From Amycolatopsis methanolica 239 (GTDB taxonomy: Bacteria > Actinomycetota > Actinomycetes > Mycobacteriales > Pseudonocardiaceae), in the NCBI RefSeq assembly GCF_000739085.1, contig NZ_CP009110.1, positions 5,890,001 to 5,954,000 of the forward strand: a DNA stretch of 64,000 bases, in the 5' to 3' direction. The translations under genes were made by a program, and so were the position numbers. The notes beneath the pieces are model-generated. The model was not told where the DNA came from. It was given only the letters and a program-made list of their open reading frames with translations, and made no database searches. Position 1 is the stretch's first letter. Each line of letters begins with the position of its first letter. This document shows positions 16,160-25,067 of the stretch, piece after piece.

Positions 16160-18117
16160 TTCTGCTCCTTGACCACCGCGAGCGTCTCGTCGAGGGCCAC
16201 CTGCTGGCCCACCTGGACGCGGAGTTCCTCGACCACGCCGTCGACCGGGGCGACCAGCGTGTGTTCCATCTTCATCGCCTCGACGACCAGCAGCGGCGCG
16301 CCCGCGCTCACCACGTCGCCCTGCGCGACCTTGACCACCAGTACCGTGCCGGGCATCGGGCTGACCACCGGGCCGGCCTCGCTCGCGTCGCCGTGCGTGG
16401 CGAGCAGGTTGGGCCGCTCGCCGACCACCACGCCGTGCCCGTCGCGGCCGAGCCACACCCGGTCCTGCGGCGCGTCGGCCCGCAGGTACCGGCGGAACTC
16501 GCCGTCGTAGTGCACTTCGAGCCGGTTCCCGTTGCGCCGTGCGGAAACCGGGATCGGCTCCCCACCGTCCACAGTGACCTGCGCGGCGTCCGGCGAACCC
16601 TCGATCGTGACGAGCGCTTCGGCGTCCCCGGCCCGCAGCCGGAACGTGACGCCGCCCGGTCCGCCGAGCCGCCACCCGCTGGGCACCGCCCACGGGTCGG
16701 AGGTGTCCTCGGGCACCAGCCCGAGCAGCCGGTCCATCGCGGCGGCGACGAAGAACTCCGCCGGCACCGCCGATTCGACCAGCTCGTCCATGCGGCGCTC
16801 GACGAGACCGGTGTCCAGCCGCCCGGCCTGCACGTCGGGATCGGCGAGCAGGGCGCGCAGGAACGTCACGTTGGTCGGCACGCCCAGCACGGAAGTCCCG
16901 GCCAGCGCCCGGTCCAGCCGGTGCAGCGCCGAGGCCCGGTCCGGGCCCCACGCGATGACCTTCGCCAGCATCGGGTCGTAGTTCGAGCCGACCACCGAGC
17001 CCTCGGTGAGCGACGAGTCGACCCGGACACCCTGCCCGCGCGGCTCGTCGAGCGCCAGCACGGTGCCGCCGGTCGGCACGAACCCGCGCGCCGGGTCCTC
17101 CGCGTAGACGCGGGCCTCGACGGCGTGCCCGGTGAGCCGGATGTCGTCCTGCGTCAGGGAAAGCGGCTCGCCCGCGGCGACCCGCACCTGCCATTCGACG
17201 AGGTCGAGGCCGGTCACCATCTCGGTCACGGGGTGCTCGACCTGCAGCCGGGTGTTCATCTCCATGAAGAAGAACTCGTCCGGCTTGCGCGCGGAGACGA
17301 TGAACTCGACCGTGCCGGCGCCGACGTACCCGACCGAGCGGGCGGCTTCGACGGCGGCGGCGCCCATCCGCGCCCGGGTCTCCTCGTCGAGCAGCACCGA
17401 TGGCGCCTCCTCGACGATCTTCTGGTGCCGCCGCTGCAGGCTGCACTCGCGTTCGCCCAGGTGCAGGACCGTGCCGTGGGTGTCGGCGAGGACCTGGATC
17501 TCGATGTGCCGCGGCGTGGTGACGAACCGCTCCAGCAGCAGCCGGTCGTCCCCGAACGCCGAGCGGGCCTCGCGCTGCGCGGACTCGACCGCGGCCGCGA
17601 GCTCACCGGGCTCGGTGACCAGCCGCATCCCCTTGCCGCCACCGCCCGCGGAGGGCTTGAGCAGCAACGGGTACCCGACCTCGTCGGCCGCCTTGGCAAA
17701 GTCGTCCACATCGGACAGACCGGGCACCACGGGCACGCCTGCGGCGGACACCGTGGCCTTGGCCCGGATCTTGTCGCCCATCGCGTCGATCGCACTCACC
17801 GGCGGGCCGATGAAGACCAGCCCGGCCTTCTCGCACTCGGCGGCGAACTCGGCGTTCTCCGCGAGGAACCCGTAGCCCGGGTGGACGGCCTGCGCTCCGG
17901 AATCCACGGCGGCGCGCACGATGTCCGGGATGGACAGGTAACTGCGGGTCGCCTCGGCCGGGCCGATGCGGATCGCGGTGTCGGCCTCGTGCACGTGCCG
18001 CGCGTCGGCGTCGGCGTCGCTGTAGACCGCGACCGAGCGGATGCCGAGGCGCCGCAGGGTGCTGATGACGCGAACCGCGATCTCGCCGCGGTTGGCGATG
18101 AGGACTGTGTCGAACAT
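16156..18117 (-). CDS. accA1: Biotin-dependent carboxylase alpha chain (methylcrotonyl-CoA carboxylase)
   Basis: A 653-residue fused biotin carboxylase/biotin carrier protein. It starts [18 protein letters not shown], has the ATP-grasp loop [10 protein letters not shown] and the [14 protein letters not shown] motif. It ends in a biotinyl domain with [11 protein letters not shown]; the Lys of AMKM carries biotin. It carboxylates biotin with bicarbonate and ATP for the AccD1 partner encoded 5 nt upstream. ATG at 18117 is preferred; longer in-frame starts overlap accD1. The length fits MCC-alpha or AccA1. Regulation is through the operator before accD1. Confidence 0.96.
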   Translation of the reverse strand: MFDTVLIANRGEIAVRVISTLRRLGIRSVAVYSDADADARHVHEADTAIRIGPAEATRSYLSIPDIVRAAVDSGAQAVHPGYGFLAENAEFAAECEKAGLVFIGPPVSAIDAMGDKIRAKATVSAAGVPVVPGLSDVDDFAKAADEVGYPLLLKPSAGGGGKGMRLVTEPGELAAAVESAQREARSAFGDDRLLLERFVTTPRHIEIQVLADTHGTVLHLGERECSLQRRHQKIVEEAPSVLLDEETRARMGAAAVEAARSVGYVGAGTVEFIVSARKPDEFFFMEMNTRLQVEHPVTEMVTGLDLVEWQVRVAAGEPLSLTQDDIRLTGHAVEARVYAEDPARGFVPTGGTVLALDEPRGQGVRVDSSLTEGSVVGSNYDPMLAKVIAWGPDRASALHRLDRALAGTSVLGVPTNVTFLRALLADPDVQAGRLDTGLVERRMDELVESAVPAEFFVAAAMDRLLGLVPEDTSDPWAVPSGWRLGGPGGVTFRLRAGDAEALVTIEGSPDAAQVTVDGGEPIPVSARRNGNRLEVHYDGEFRRYLRADAPQDRVWLGRDGHGVVVGERPNLLATHGDASEAGPVVSPMPGTVLVVKVAQGDVVSAGAPLLVVEAMKMEHTLVAPVDGVVEELRVQVGQQVALDETLAVVKEQK

Positions 18118-18122
18118 GCCCC

Positions 18123-19736
18123 TCACATCCGGAAGACGCCGTAGCTGACGGGTTCCAGCGGCGCGTTCGCCGCGACCGACAACGCGAGCCCGAGCACCGT
18201 GCGGGTGTCCGCCGGGTCGATCACGCCGTCGTCCCACAACCGCGCGGTCGAGTAGTAGGGGCTGCCCTGCTCCTCGTACTGGCGGCGGATCGGCTCCTTG
18301 AACGCCTCTTCCTCCTCGGCAGGCCACTCGCCGCCGCGGCTCTCGATCGAATCGCGGCGCACGGTCGCCAGCACCGACGCGGCCTGCTCACCGCCCATGA
18401 CGGAGATCCGGGCGTTGGGCCACATCCACAGGAACCGGGGCGAGTACGCCCGGCCGCACATGGAGTAGTTGCCCGCGCCGAACGAGCCGCCGATGATCAC
18501 GGTCAGCTTCGGCACCCGGGCGCACGCCACGGCGGTGACCATCTTGGCGCCGTGCTTGGCGATGCCGCCGGCCTCGTAGTCCCTGCCCACCATGAAGCCG
18601 CTGATGTTCTGCAGGAAGACCAGCGGGATCGAGCGCTTGTCGCACAGCTCGATGAAGTGCGCGCCCTTCATGGCCGACTCGGCGAACAGGACGCCGTTGT
18701 TCGCGACGATCCCGACCGGGTGGCCGTGGATGTGCGCGAAACCGGTGACCAGGGTGGCGCCGTACTCCTTCTTGAACTCGTTGAAGCGGCTGCCGTCGAC
18801 GATGCGCGCGATGACCTCACGCACGTCGTACGGGGTGCGCGAGTCGGTGGGCACGACGCCGTAGAGCTGCTCCGGGTCGACCGCGGGCGCCTCGACCTGG
18901 CGGACCTCCCACGGGCGCGGGCTGCGCGGGCCGAGGGTGGCGACGATGTTCCGGACGATCGACAGCGCGTGCGCGTCGTCGTTGGCGAGGTGGTCGGTGA
19001 CGCCGGACTGGCGGGCGTGCACGTCCCCGCCGCCCAGCTCCTCGGCGGTGACGACCTCGCCGGTCGCGGCCTTCACCAGCGGCGGGCCGCCGAGGAAGAT
19101 CGTGCCCTGGTTGCGGACGATGACCGCCTCGTCGCTCATCGCCGGGACGTACGCGCCACCGGCGGTGCAGGAGCCGAGGACGGCCGCGATCTGCGGGATG
19201 CCGCGCGCGGACATGGTCGCCTGGTTGTAGAAGATGCGGCCGAAGTGCTCGCGGTCCGGGAACACGTCGTCCTGCTTGGGCAGGAACGCGCCGCCCGAGT
19301 CGACCAGGTAGATGCACGGCAGGTTGTTGTGCAGGGCGACTTCCTGCGCGCGCAGGTGCTTCTTGACCGTCATCGGGTAGTAGGTGCCGCCCTTGACGGT
19401 CGCGTCGTTGGCGACGATGACGCATTCGCGACCGGAGACCCGCCCGATGCCGGTGATGATGCCGGCGGCGGGGGCCTCGTCGTCGTAGAGCCCGTTGGCG
19501 GCCAGCGGCGACAGCTCCAGGAACGGCGAGCCCGGGTCGAGAAGCGCGTCCACGCGGTCCCGCGGCAGGAGCTTGCCGCGTTCCACATGCCGGGCGCGCG
19601 CCTTCTCGGGGCCACCCGTTCGGGCTGCCGCCAAGCGCTTGCGCAGATCCTCGACCAGCTCCGCGTGCGCGGTCGCGTTCCGGGCGTACTGCTCGCTTCG
19701 CGGGTCCGCGGAGGTGCCGAGCACCGGGAAGTCCAT
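18123..19736 (-). CDS. accD1: Methylcrotonyl-CoA carboxylase beta chain (carboxyltransferase)
   Basis: A 537-residue carboxyltransferase. The stretches [35 protein letters not shown] and [15 protein letters not shown] are hallmarks of the leucine-pathway methylcrotonyl-CoA carboxylase beta subunit and distinguish it from propionyl- or acetyl-CoA carboxylases. With AccA1 it turns 3-methylcrotonyl-CoA into 3-methylglutaconyl-CoA. ATG at 19736 follows GAGGAGGG. It is the first gene of the operon and lies behind a 44-bp palindromic element. Hydratase and HMG-CoA lyase genes are not in this window. Confidence 0.96.
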   Translation of the reverse strand: MDFPVLGTSADPRSEQYARNATAHAELVEDLRKRLAAARTGGPEKARARHVERGKLLPRDRVDALLDPGSPFLELSPLAANGLYDDEAPAAGIITGIGRVSGRECVIVANDATVKGGTYYPMTVKKHLRAQEVALHNNLPCIYLVDSGGAFLPKQDDVFPDREHFGRIFYNQATMSARGIPQIAAVLGSCTAGGAYVPAMSDEAVIVRNQGTIFLGGPPLVKAATGEVVTAEELGGGDVHARQSGVTDHLANDDAHALSIVRNIVATLGPRSPRPWEVRQVEAPAVDPEQLYGVVPTDSRTPYDVREVIARIVDGSRFNEFKKEYGATLVTGFAHIHGHPVGIVANNGVLFAESAMKGAHFIELCDKRSIPLVFLQNISGFMVGRDYEAGGIAKHGAKMVTAVACARVPKLTVIIGGSFGAGNYSMCGRAYSPRFLWMWPNARISVMGGEQAASVLATVRRDSIESRGGEWPAEEEEAFKEPIRRQYEEQGSPYYSTARLWDDGVIDPADTRTVLGLALSVAANAPLEPVSYGVFRM

Positions 19737-19763
19737 GACCCTCCTCATCCGACGCCGGACGTG

Positions 19764-19807
19764 GTTAGTAGTCGTTAACAGCGGTACCGATGTTAACCAC
19801 TACTAAC
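19764..19807. promoter_or_regulatory. 44-bp palindromic operator before accD1
   Basis: Two inverted 16-mers, GTTAGTAGTCGTTAAC (19764-19779) and GTTAACCACTACTAAC (19792-19807), differ at one position when compared in the same orientation. The spacer is centred on GGTACC, so the whole element is nearly palindromic. It sits 28 bp before accD1 and 85 bp before the divergent DHFR-like gene. Two repressor dimers could bind side by side. A TetR-class regulator is the likely partner. Confidence 0.65.
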
Positions 19808-19891
19808 GTGCGATGTCCAGATTCGGGCACACGAGGGTGTCGAATCGTGGTGGGCTCGTCCGACGTGGCAGTGAGAGACGAGGAGGACACC

Positions 19892-20470
19892 ATGACCGCG
19901 ACCTACACATTCGACGTCTTCACCAGCCTCGACGGCTTCGGCGCGGCCGGCGGCGATTGGACCGGCTACTGGGGCAAACAGGGCCCCGAGCTGCTCGAAC
20001 GCCGCCTCGCCCTGTACGACGAGGAGCCGCGGATCGTCTTCGGCGCCAACACGTACCGGGCGTTCGCGCAGATGCTGGCCGAGAGCACCGAGGACTCCGA
20101 CGTCCGCGACCCGTGGGTGACCCGGATGCGGAACCTGCCGGCCACGATCGTGTCGTCCACGCTGCGGGAACCGCTCGACTGGCCGGACGCGACCGTGGTG
20201 AGCGGCGACGCGGTCGACGTCATCAGACGGCTCAAGGAGGAGTCGGCGGCGCCGCTGCGCTCGCACGGCAGCCTGTCGATGAACCGGGCGCTGATGGCCG
20301 CCGGCCTGGTCGACCGCCTGCACGTGACGCTCTTCCCCGTGATCACCGCGAAGACGGGGCTGGACCCGATCTTCGCCGGCGGGGCCGACTTCGACCTGGA
20401 GCTCATCGAGCACCGGACGCTCGACGGGCACGTCCAGGAGCTGATCTACCGGCCCACGCTGCACGGCTGA
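19892..20470 (+). CDS. Dihydrofolate reductase-like (RibD C-terminal) protein
   Basis: A 192-residue protein of the RibD_C/dihydrofolate-reductase-like family (TYTFDVFTSLDGFGAAGGDW, then RIVFGANTYRAF and SHGSLSMNRALMAAGLVDRL). These single-domain proteins bind NADPH, but their substrate is generally unknown; they are not the canonical folA product. ATG at 19892 follows GAGGAGG. The 5' end faces the accD1 operator, so control could be shared. A strong hairpin separates it from the convergent lipase gene. Confidence 0.88.
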   Translation: MTATYTFDVFTSLDGFGAAGGDWTGYWGKQGPELLERRLALYDEEPRIVFGANTYRAFAQMLAESTEDSDVRDPWVTRMRNLPATIVSSTLREPLDWPDATVVSGDAVDVIRRLKEESAAPLRSHGSLSMNRALMAAGLVDRLHVTLFPVITAKTGLDPIFAGGADFDLELIEHRTLDGHVQELIYRPTLHG

Positions 20471-20475
20471 AGACA

Positions 20476-20510
20476 CCGAGGGGCGGCCGCAGCACGCGGC
20501 CGCCCCTCGG
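20476..20510. terminator. Bidirectional hairpin terminator
   Basis: A perfect 15-bp stem (CCGAGGGGCGGCCGC with its complement) and a 5-nt loop AGCAC lie between two convergent stop codons at 20470 and 20517. There is no T tract, as is usual in high-GC actinobacteria. Confidence 0.85.
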
Positions 20511-20516
20511 CGAGAG

Positions 20517-21296
20517 TCATCCCAGCGCCGCCACCAGCGACGGGTAGTAGCCCTGGGCCTGCCCGGTCGCCGTCGGGTGGTAGGACTCGTCGATCGGGTA
20601 CGTCACGCTGTGCAGCCACGCCGAACCGGAGCAGATCTCGTGCCCGGTGAAGGCCGGGCGCACGTCCGCGAAGGCGAACCCCGCCTCCGAGGCCTCCTTC
20701 TGGATGACCGAGTCGAGCGCGTCGGCCCCGCTGTTGATGTACCCGCGGGAGGTGTCGGACAGCCCGACCGAGCAGGACCCGCCGATCTTGTAGAAGTGCG
20801 GGTAGCCCAGCACGATCACCGTCGCCTCCGGTGCGCGGGACCGGATCTCGCCGTAGGTCTTCTCCAGCAGCCCCGGCAGCGTGCCGTTGACGAACGCCTT
20901 CGCGTTGTCGATCGCGGTCTTGCAGCCCGAGTCCCCGCCGAGGATGCAGTCCTGCATGACACCCGCGAACCCGGCGTCGTTGCCGCCGACGCTGATCGTC
21001 ACCAGATCGGTCTCGTCGGACAACGCGCTCACCTGGTTGTTCAGCACGTCCGAGGTCTTCGCGCCGGAACACGCCTGGAAGTTCAGCGAAGCCGACGTCT
21101 GCCCGGCGTAGAGCACCGGGTAGGCGTTCGAGCTGCGCTTGCAGCTGGACGAGTCCAGGTAGCTCCCGGCGCCGACCCCCGAGGAGTAGGAGTCGCCGAG
21201 CGCGACGTAGTCGAGGGTGGCGGCATTGGCCACCCCGGAGGTCAGGCCGATCGCGGCCAGGGCCGCGACGACGGTGGTTGCAAGCGTTCTCAGCAC
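20517..21296 (-). CDS. Secreted SGNH-type lipase/esterase
   Basis: A 259-residue exported hydrolase. A signal peptide of about 30 residues ends AANAA-like (SGVANAATLDY). The mature enzyme has the SGNH blocks: GDSYSSGVGAG with nucleophile Ser, SVGGNDAGF and late DESYHPT with catalytic Asp and His. Several Cys residues could form the disulfides seen in Streptomyces secreted lipases (SSSCKRSS, NFQACSGA, QDCILGG...GCKTA). I chose the GTG at 21296 because GGAAGG lies 11 nt upstream; a GTG at 21308 overlaps that site. It should hydrolyse acyl esters outside the cell. A symmetric element lies upstream. Confidence 0.92.
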   Translation of the reverse strand: MLRTLATTVVAALAAIGLTSGVANAATLDYVALGDSYSSGVGAGSYLDSSSCKRSSNAYPVLYAGQTSASLNFQACSGAKTSDVLNNQVSALSDETDLVTISVGGNDAGFAGVMQDCILGGDSGCKTAIDNAKAFVNGTLPGLLEKTYGEIRSRAPEATVIVLGYPHFYKIGGSCSVGLSDTSRGYINSGADALDSVIQKEASEAGFAFADVRPAFTGHEICSGSAWLHSVTYPIDESYHPTATGQAQGYYPSLVAALG

Positions 21297-21317
21297 AGCG
21301 GGGACCACCTTCCGTGA

Positions 21318-21341
21318 GTAATCAACTCACTGAGTGATTAC
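21318..21341. promoter_or_regulatory. Inverted repeat before SGNH lipase
   Basis: GTAATCA and TGATTAC (7-bp arms, 10-bp spacer) enclose a second small palindrome ACTCACTGAGT. It starts about 20 bp upstream of the lipase start, in a typical operator position. The binder is unknown. Confidence 0.45.
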
Positions 21342-21412
21342 CAGGTGCAATGCCCACAAGGGACCCCCTTTTAGTAGGCATTTCGGCTACCAGCAGGTGA
21401 CAGGAGGCGGAC

Positions 21413-21428
21413 GTTAGCGCTCGCTAAC
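21413..21428. promoter_or_regulatory. TetR operator before the TetR gene
   Basis: GTTAGCGCTCGCTAAC has perfect 7-bp arms around CT. It lies 21 bp upstream of the GTG at 21450 and just before a GATAAGAT -10-like element. This fits self-repression by the TetR protein that follows, and the ends match the GTTA-N8-TAAC sites before accD1. Confidence 0.65.
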
Positions 21429-21449
21429 CTGACTCGATAAGATGTTCAC

Positions 21450-22040
21450 GTGTCGACGAGTCCCACACCGCTGGTCACCGGCGAAAAGGCCACCCGCCGC
21501 GAGGAGATCCTGAGCGCGGCCGCGGAGCTGTTCGCCCGGCACGGCTTCCACGGCGTCGGCATCGACGACATCGGCGCGGCCGTCGGCATCTCCGGCCCCG
21601 CCCTGTACCGGCACTTCCGCAGCAAGGACGCGATGCTGGGGGAGATGCTGAACTCGATCAGCCACTACCTCCTCGACGGCGGCACGGCGCGCGTCGACGC
21701 GACCGCCGACCCGCAGCAGGCGCTGGCGCAGCTGGTCGAGTTCCACGTCGACTTCGCGCTCACCCACCCGTCGCTGATCACGGTGCAGGAACGCAACCTC
21801 GCGAACCTCACCGACGCCGACCGGAAGCAGGTGCGGGCACTGCAGCGTCGCTACGTGGAGATATGGGTCAAGGTCATTCGCGATGCCGTACCCGGAGTGG
21901 GGGAACGCCAGGCACGCTCGGCGGCACACGCCGTGTTCGGATTGATCAACTCGACGCCGTACAACCGCCATTTGGACGACGAAGAACTGGCCGTCCTGCT
22001 GCGGCGCCTCGCGCTCGGCGCACTGCAGTCCGCCGCGTGA
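21450..22040 (+). CDS. TetR-family regulator
   Basis: A 196-residue TetR regulator. The helix-turn-helix spans about residues 15-62 (GVGIDDIGAAVGISGPALYRHF). The recognition helix GPALYRHF is identical to that of the first unit of the tandem TetR at 1118, so operator preference should be similar. The C-terminal domain (FALTHPSLITVQERNLANL) resembles regulators of acyl-CoA metabolism. GTG at 21450 follows the -10-like GATAAG closely, so the mRNA may be leaderless. It is a good candidate to control accD1-accA1-fadE through the matching sites at 19764-19807 (inference). Confidence 0.9.
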   Translation: MSTSPTPLVTGEKATRREEILSAAAELFARHGFHGVGIDDIGAAVGISGPALYRHFRSKDAMLGEMLNSISHYLLDGGTARVDATADPQQALAQLVEFHVDFALTHPSLITVQERNLANLTDADRKQVRALQRRYVEIWVKVIRDAVPGVGERQARSAAHAVFGLINSTPYNRHLDDEELAVLLRRLALGALQSAA

Positions 22041-22101
22041 TCATCACGTCACTCGTTTTCCCACTACCGTTGAACGCCTTTCCCCGGCTTTGATAGATCC
22101 C

Positions 22102-22566
22102 GTGACCCAGGACCGGCAGCAGCTGATCTCGCGGGCGCAGCGCGCCCTCGTCGCGATGCAGCTCGGCCGAGACAAGGACGCGCTCGACGAGGTGGCCCCG
22201 TCGAGCCGGGACGAGACGCGCGAGCTGATGCTGCTCCTGTTCGAGGAGTGCAGCATGATGGTGACCACGCTCGGTGACGGCGGCAGCGCCCCGGTCAAGG
22301 TCCAGGTGTTCGACGAGACCGGTGAAGAGGTGTCGATCGACCAGGCTGACCCGCCGGTGCGCACCGCCGTCCGCACGCTGCTCGCGGAGGTGCACGGCAA
22401 CACCGAGGCCGCCGCGGAACAGGTGGAGATCGCCCTGAAGAGCGCCAACCGCGACGAGGTGGACAGCCTGACGCTGCAGGCGCTGCGGTGGACGGTGCGG
22501 CTCTCGGCCGAGTGCCTGGAGCGGGACCTGCCGGTCACCGAGTGGATCTCCGAGGCGCTCTCCTGA
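22102..22566 (+). CDS. Hypothetical protein (154 aa)
   Basis: An all-helical, acidic protein of 154 residues (VTQDRQQLISRAQRALVAMQ ... EWISEALS). No membrane helix, signal peptide or catalytic motif is visible. Codon use is typical of the window, so it is probably real. GTG at 22102 is the likeliest start; an in-frame TTG at 22090 is possible. It follows the TetR gene by 61 nt on the same strand and is convergent with the next gene. I do not recognise the family. Confidence 0.7.
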   Translation: MTQDRQQLISRAQRALVAMQLGRDKDALDEVAPSSRDETRELMLLLFEECSMMVTTLGDGGSAPVKVQVFDETGEEVSIDQADPPVRTAVRTLLAEVHGNTEAAAEQVEIALKSANRDEVDSLTLQALRWTVRLSAECLERDLPVTEWISEALS

Positions 22567-22606
22567 TCCGGAACGCGGGGAGGCGTGCCCCGGCCGCGGC
22601 CCGGCG

Positions 22607-23029
22607 TCAGTAGTGGTAGCGGCGCACGGTATCCGGGCGGATGACGATGCGGACCTGCTCCTCGGCCTCGATCCCGGCGAGGTCCGCGGCACGGGCCGGG
22701 TCGTCGAGGTCCCAGTAGCGGGCGGCCAGGCGGGCGCTCAGTTCCTGTGCGCCATCCGGTTCCAGCGTGACCCGGCCGGCGACCGACACCCAGCGTTCGC
22801 GCTCACCGACCGGCGCGGCGACGACGATCGAGGCGCGTGGATCGCGGCGCAGTTGCCGCACCTTGGGCGAGTCCGGGGTGGTGCACAGCTGGATCGTGCC
22901 GACGTCGGTGGCCTCGAACCACACCGGCCGCGGCTGCGGCGGGACCGGACCCGCGGCCACGGTCGGGAATCCGTGCAGGGGACGGCGGAGGAACTCAAGG
23001 TCGTCGGGAGTCAGCGCACTGTCGCTCAT
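22607..23029 (-). CDS. PPOX/F420-type flavin-fold protein
   Basis: A 140-residue split beta-barrel protein of the pyridoxamine-phosphate-oxidase-like class (PDDLEFLRRPLHGFPTVAA, then SPKVRQLRRDPRASIVVAAP and VSVAGRVTLEPD). Actinobacterial members often use F420 or FMN, or bind haem. The VWFEATDVGTIQLCTTPDSP segment is typical of the F420-dependent set. ATG at 23029. It is monocistronic and convergent with the hypothetical gene. The substrate cannot be told from the sequence. Confidence 0.85.
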   Translation of the reverse strand: MSDSALTPDDLEFLRRPLHGFPTVAAGPVPPQPRPVWFEATDVGTIQLCTTPDSPKVRQLRRDPRASIVVAAPVGERERWVSVAGRVTLEPDGAQELSARLAARYWDLDDPARAADLAGIEAEEQVRIVIRPDTVRRYHY

Positions 23030-23125
23030 GATCCCGGTTGAACACCGCAGGCTCGGACGAGCACATGGTCAAAAGACCGGATCACCTGTGTGATCGTCTA
23101 ATCTCGTCGCCGTGGGACGTGCACC

Positions 23126-24007
23126 GTGCTCACCGGTGAGGGCTGGATCGTGCCGGAACACCACCCGCCCGAGCGGCTCCGCGCCGGCGAGACGATCATC
23201 GTGCGCGACCCGGGGACCTTCACCTTCGTCAACGAGCCGGACACCCGCGCCGAGCCGGTCGCGTGCGGCGAGTTCTGCGCGACGCCGAGCAGGGCGGGAC
23301 GCGATACCGGCGCGGGTGGCGCGACCACGGCGACGGCGCGACGACGCTGATCGTCGGTGCCTACCCGGTGCGCGGCGAGATCAGCCGTCGGTTGCTGGAC
23401 GCGCTGCCCGTCGTGGTGCGCGTGGGCGATGCCGGGGACACCCCCGACCCCGTACTGGATCACCTCGCCGCCGAGGTCGCCGTCGACGCGCCGGGTCAGC
23501 AGGTCGTGCTCGACCGGCTGCTGGACTGGCTGCTGGTCTGCACGCTGCGCGCGTGGTTCGACCGGCCGGGCGGCGAGCCCCCGGCGTGGTGGGCCACCCA
23601 GCGCGACCCGGTGGTCGGCCGCGCGCTGCGCCTGCTGCACGCCGAGCCTGGGGGCCCCGTGGACGGTCGCGGCGCTGGCGGAGCGCACCGGCGTGTCACG
23701 GTCGAGCCTGGCCAAACGGTTCGCCGACCTGGTCGGCGAACCGCCGCTGACCTACCTGACCCGCTGGCGCATGACGCTCGCGGCGGATCGGCTGGTGACG
23801 CGGGAGGCCGCGACCATAGGCGAGGTCGCCCGCTCCGTCGGCTACGCCGATCCATTCGAGTTCAGCGCGGCGTTCAAACGGGTCCGGGGCGTCAACCCCA
23901 GCGAGTTCCGGCGCGGCCGGACCGGAGTCAGTGCAGCAGCGCCTTCACCAGCGCCGACACCTGCGCGACCTCGATCAGGAACGAGTCGTGCCCGTACGGC
24001 GAAGTGA
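23126..24007 (+). pseudogene. AraC-family regulator, truncated and twice frameshifted
   Basis: Remnant of an AraC regulator with a cupin sensor domain. The N-terminal frame gives LTGEGWIVPEHHPPERLRAG but lacks the usual first 45 or so residues. At about 23283 the frame shifts (one C missing in GAGTTC-TGCGC) and the sequence continues DAEQGGTRYRRGWRDHGDG... in another frame. At about 23656 it shifts back (one G too many in CCTGGGGGCC). The AraC DNA-binding domain then follows: VAALAERTGVSRSSLAKRF and IGEVARSVGYADPFEFSAAF. Three lesions make a working protein unlikely. Its 3' end overlaps the end of metX. Confidence 0.85.
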
Positions 24008-25067
24008 TCTCCGCGGCCTCGCCCGCACCCGGGATCCCCGCCGCCAGCTCGTGCGCCTGCCGCATCGGGTAGAGGCGGTCGGAATCGACGCCCGCGATCA
24101 CGCTGCGCGCGGTCACCCCGGCCAGCGCCGCGCCGACGCCACCGCGGTCGCGACCCACGTCGTGCGTGTTCATCGACCGCGTGAGCCACACGTAGGACGC
24201 CGCGTCGAAGCGGCGCACCAGCTTGCCCGCGTGGTGGTCGAGGTAGGACTCCACGGCGTACCGGCCGTCGTCGAACGGGTCCTCGTCACCCTGCGGCGAC
24301 CGGCCGAACCGCTGGTCGAGTTCGAGTGAGCTGCGGTAGGTCACGTGCGCGATCCGCCGCGCGACGCCCAGCCCGCGGTGCGGCCCCTCGCCCGGCGGCG
24401 CGTCGTGGTAATCGCCGCCGCGCCAACCCGGGTCCGACGTGATCGCGTGCAGCTGCGGCGCGGCCCACGCGATCTGGTCGGCCGATGACGCGGCAGGCGC
24501 GGCGAGCACCAGCAACGCCGCGACCCGGGACGGGAACGTCGCCGCCCACTCCAGCGCCCGCATGCCGCCCATCGACCCGCCGAGCACCGCGGCCCACCGC
24601 TCGACACCCAGCTCGTCGGCCACCACGGCCTCCGCCCGGACCTGGTCGCGGATCGTGATTCGCGGGAACCGGCTCCCCCACGTCCGGCCGTCCGGGTCCG
24701 GCGACGAGGGACCGGTCGAACCCTGGCAGCCGCCGAGCACGTTGGGCACCACGACGAACAGCTCGTCGGTGTCCAGCGCGCGGCCGGGCCCGATCAGGCC
24801 GTCCCACCAGCCCGGCGTGGGGTGCCCCGGCCCGGCCTCACCGGCGGCGTGGCTGTCGCCGGTGAGGGCGTGCTCGATCAGGACCGCGTTGGAGCCATCT
24901 GAGTTCAGCGTGCCCCACGTCTCGTACGCGATCCGGTACTCCGGCAGCGAGCCGCCGGCGTCCAGCCGCAGCTGTCCGCCGGCGGCCCACTGCCGCCGCC
25001 CCGGTGGGTCCCCCTCCCGCCACGCACCCGTCGCAGGCAGGAGATCCACAGTGGACGGTTGCGTCAC
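23928..25067 (-). CDS. metX: Homoserine O-acetyltransferase
   Basis: A 379-residue alpha/beta-hydrolase-fold enzyme that acetylates homoserine for methionine synthesis. The family blocks are all present: ALTGDSHAAG, the long PNVLGGCQGSTGPSSPDPDG, nucleophile GGSMGGMRALEW, and late Asp and His (AGVDSDRLYPMRQ, SPYGHDSFLIE). GTG 25067 overlaps the TGA of metY (GTGA), so the two are translationally coupled. Length and order (metY-metX) are typical of actinobacteria. Confidence 0.96.
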   Translation of the reverse strand: MTQPSTVDLLPATGAWREGDPPGRRQWAAGGQLRLDAGGSLPEYRIAYETWGTLNSDGSNAVLIEHALTGDSHAAGEAGPGHPTPGWWDGLIGPGRALDTDELFVVVPNVLGGCQGSTGPSSPDPDGRTWGSRFPRITIRDQVRAEAVVADELGVERWAAVLGGSMGGMRALEWAATFPSRVAALLVLAAPAASSADQIAWAAPQLHAITSDPGWRGGDYHDAPPGEGPHRGLGVARRIAHVTYRSSLELDQRFGRSPQGDEDPFDDGRYAVESYLDHHAGKLVRRFDAASYVWLTRSMNTHDVGRDRGGVGAALAGVTARSVIAGVDSDRLYPMRQAHELAAGIPGAGEAAEITSPYGHDSFLIEVAQVSALVKALLH

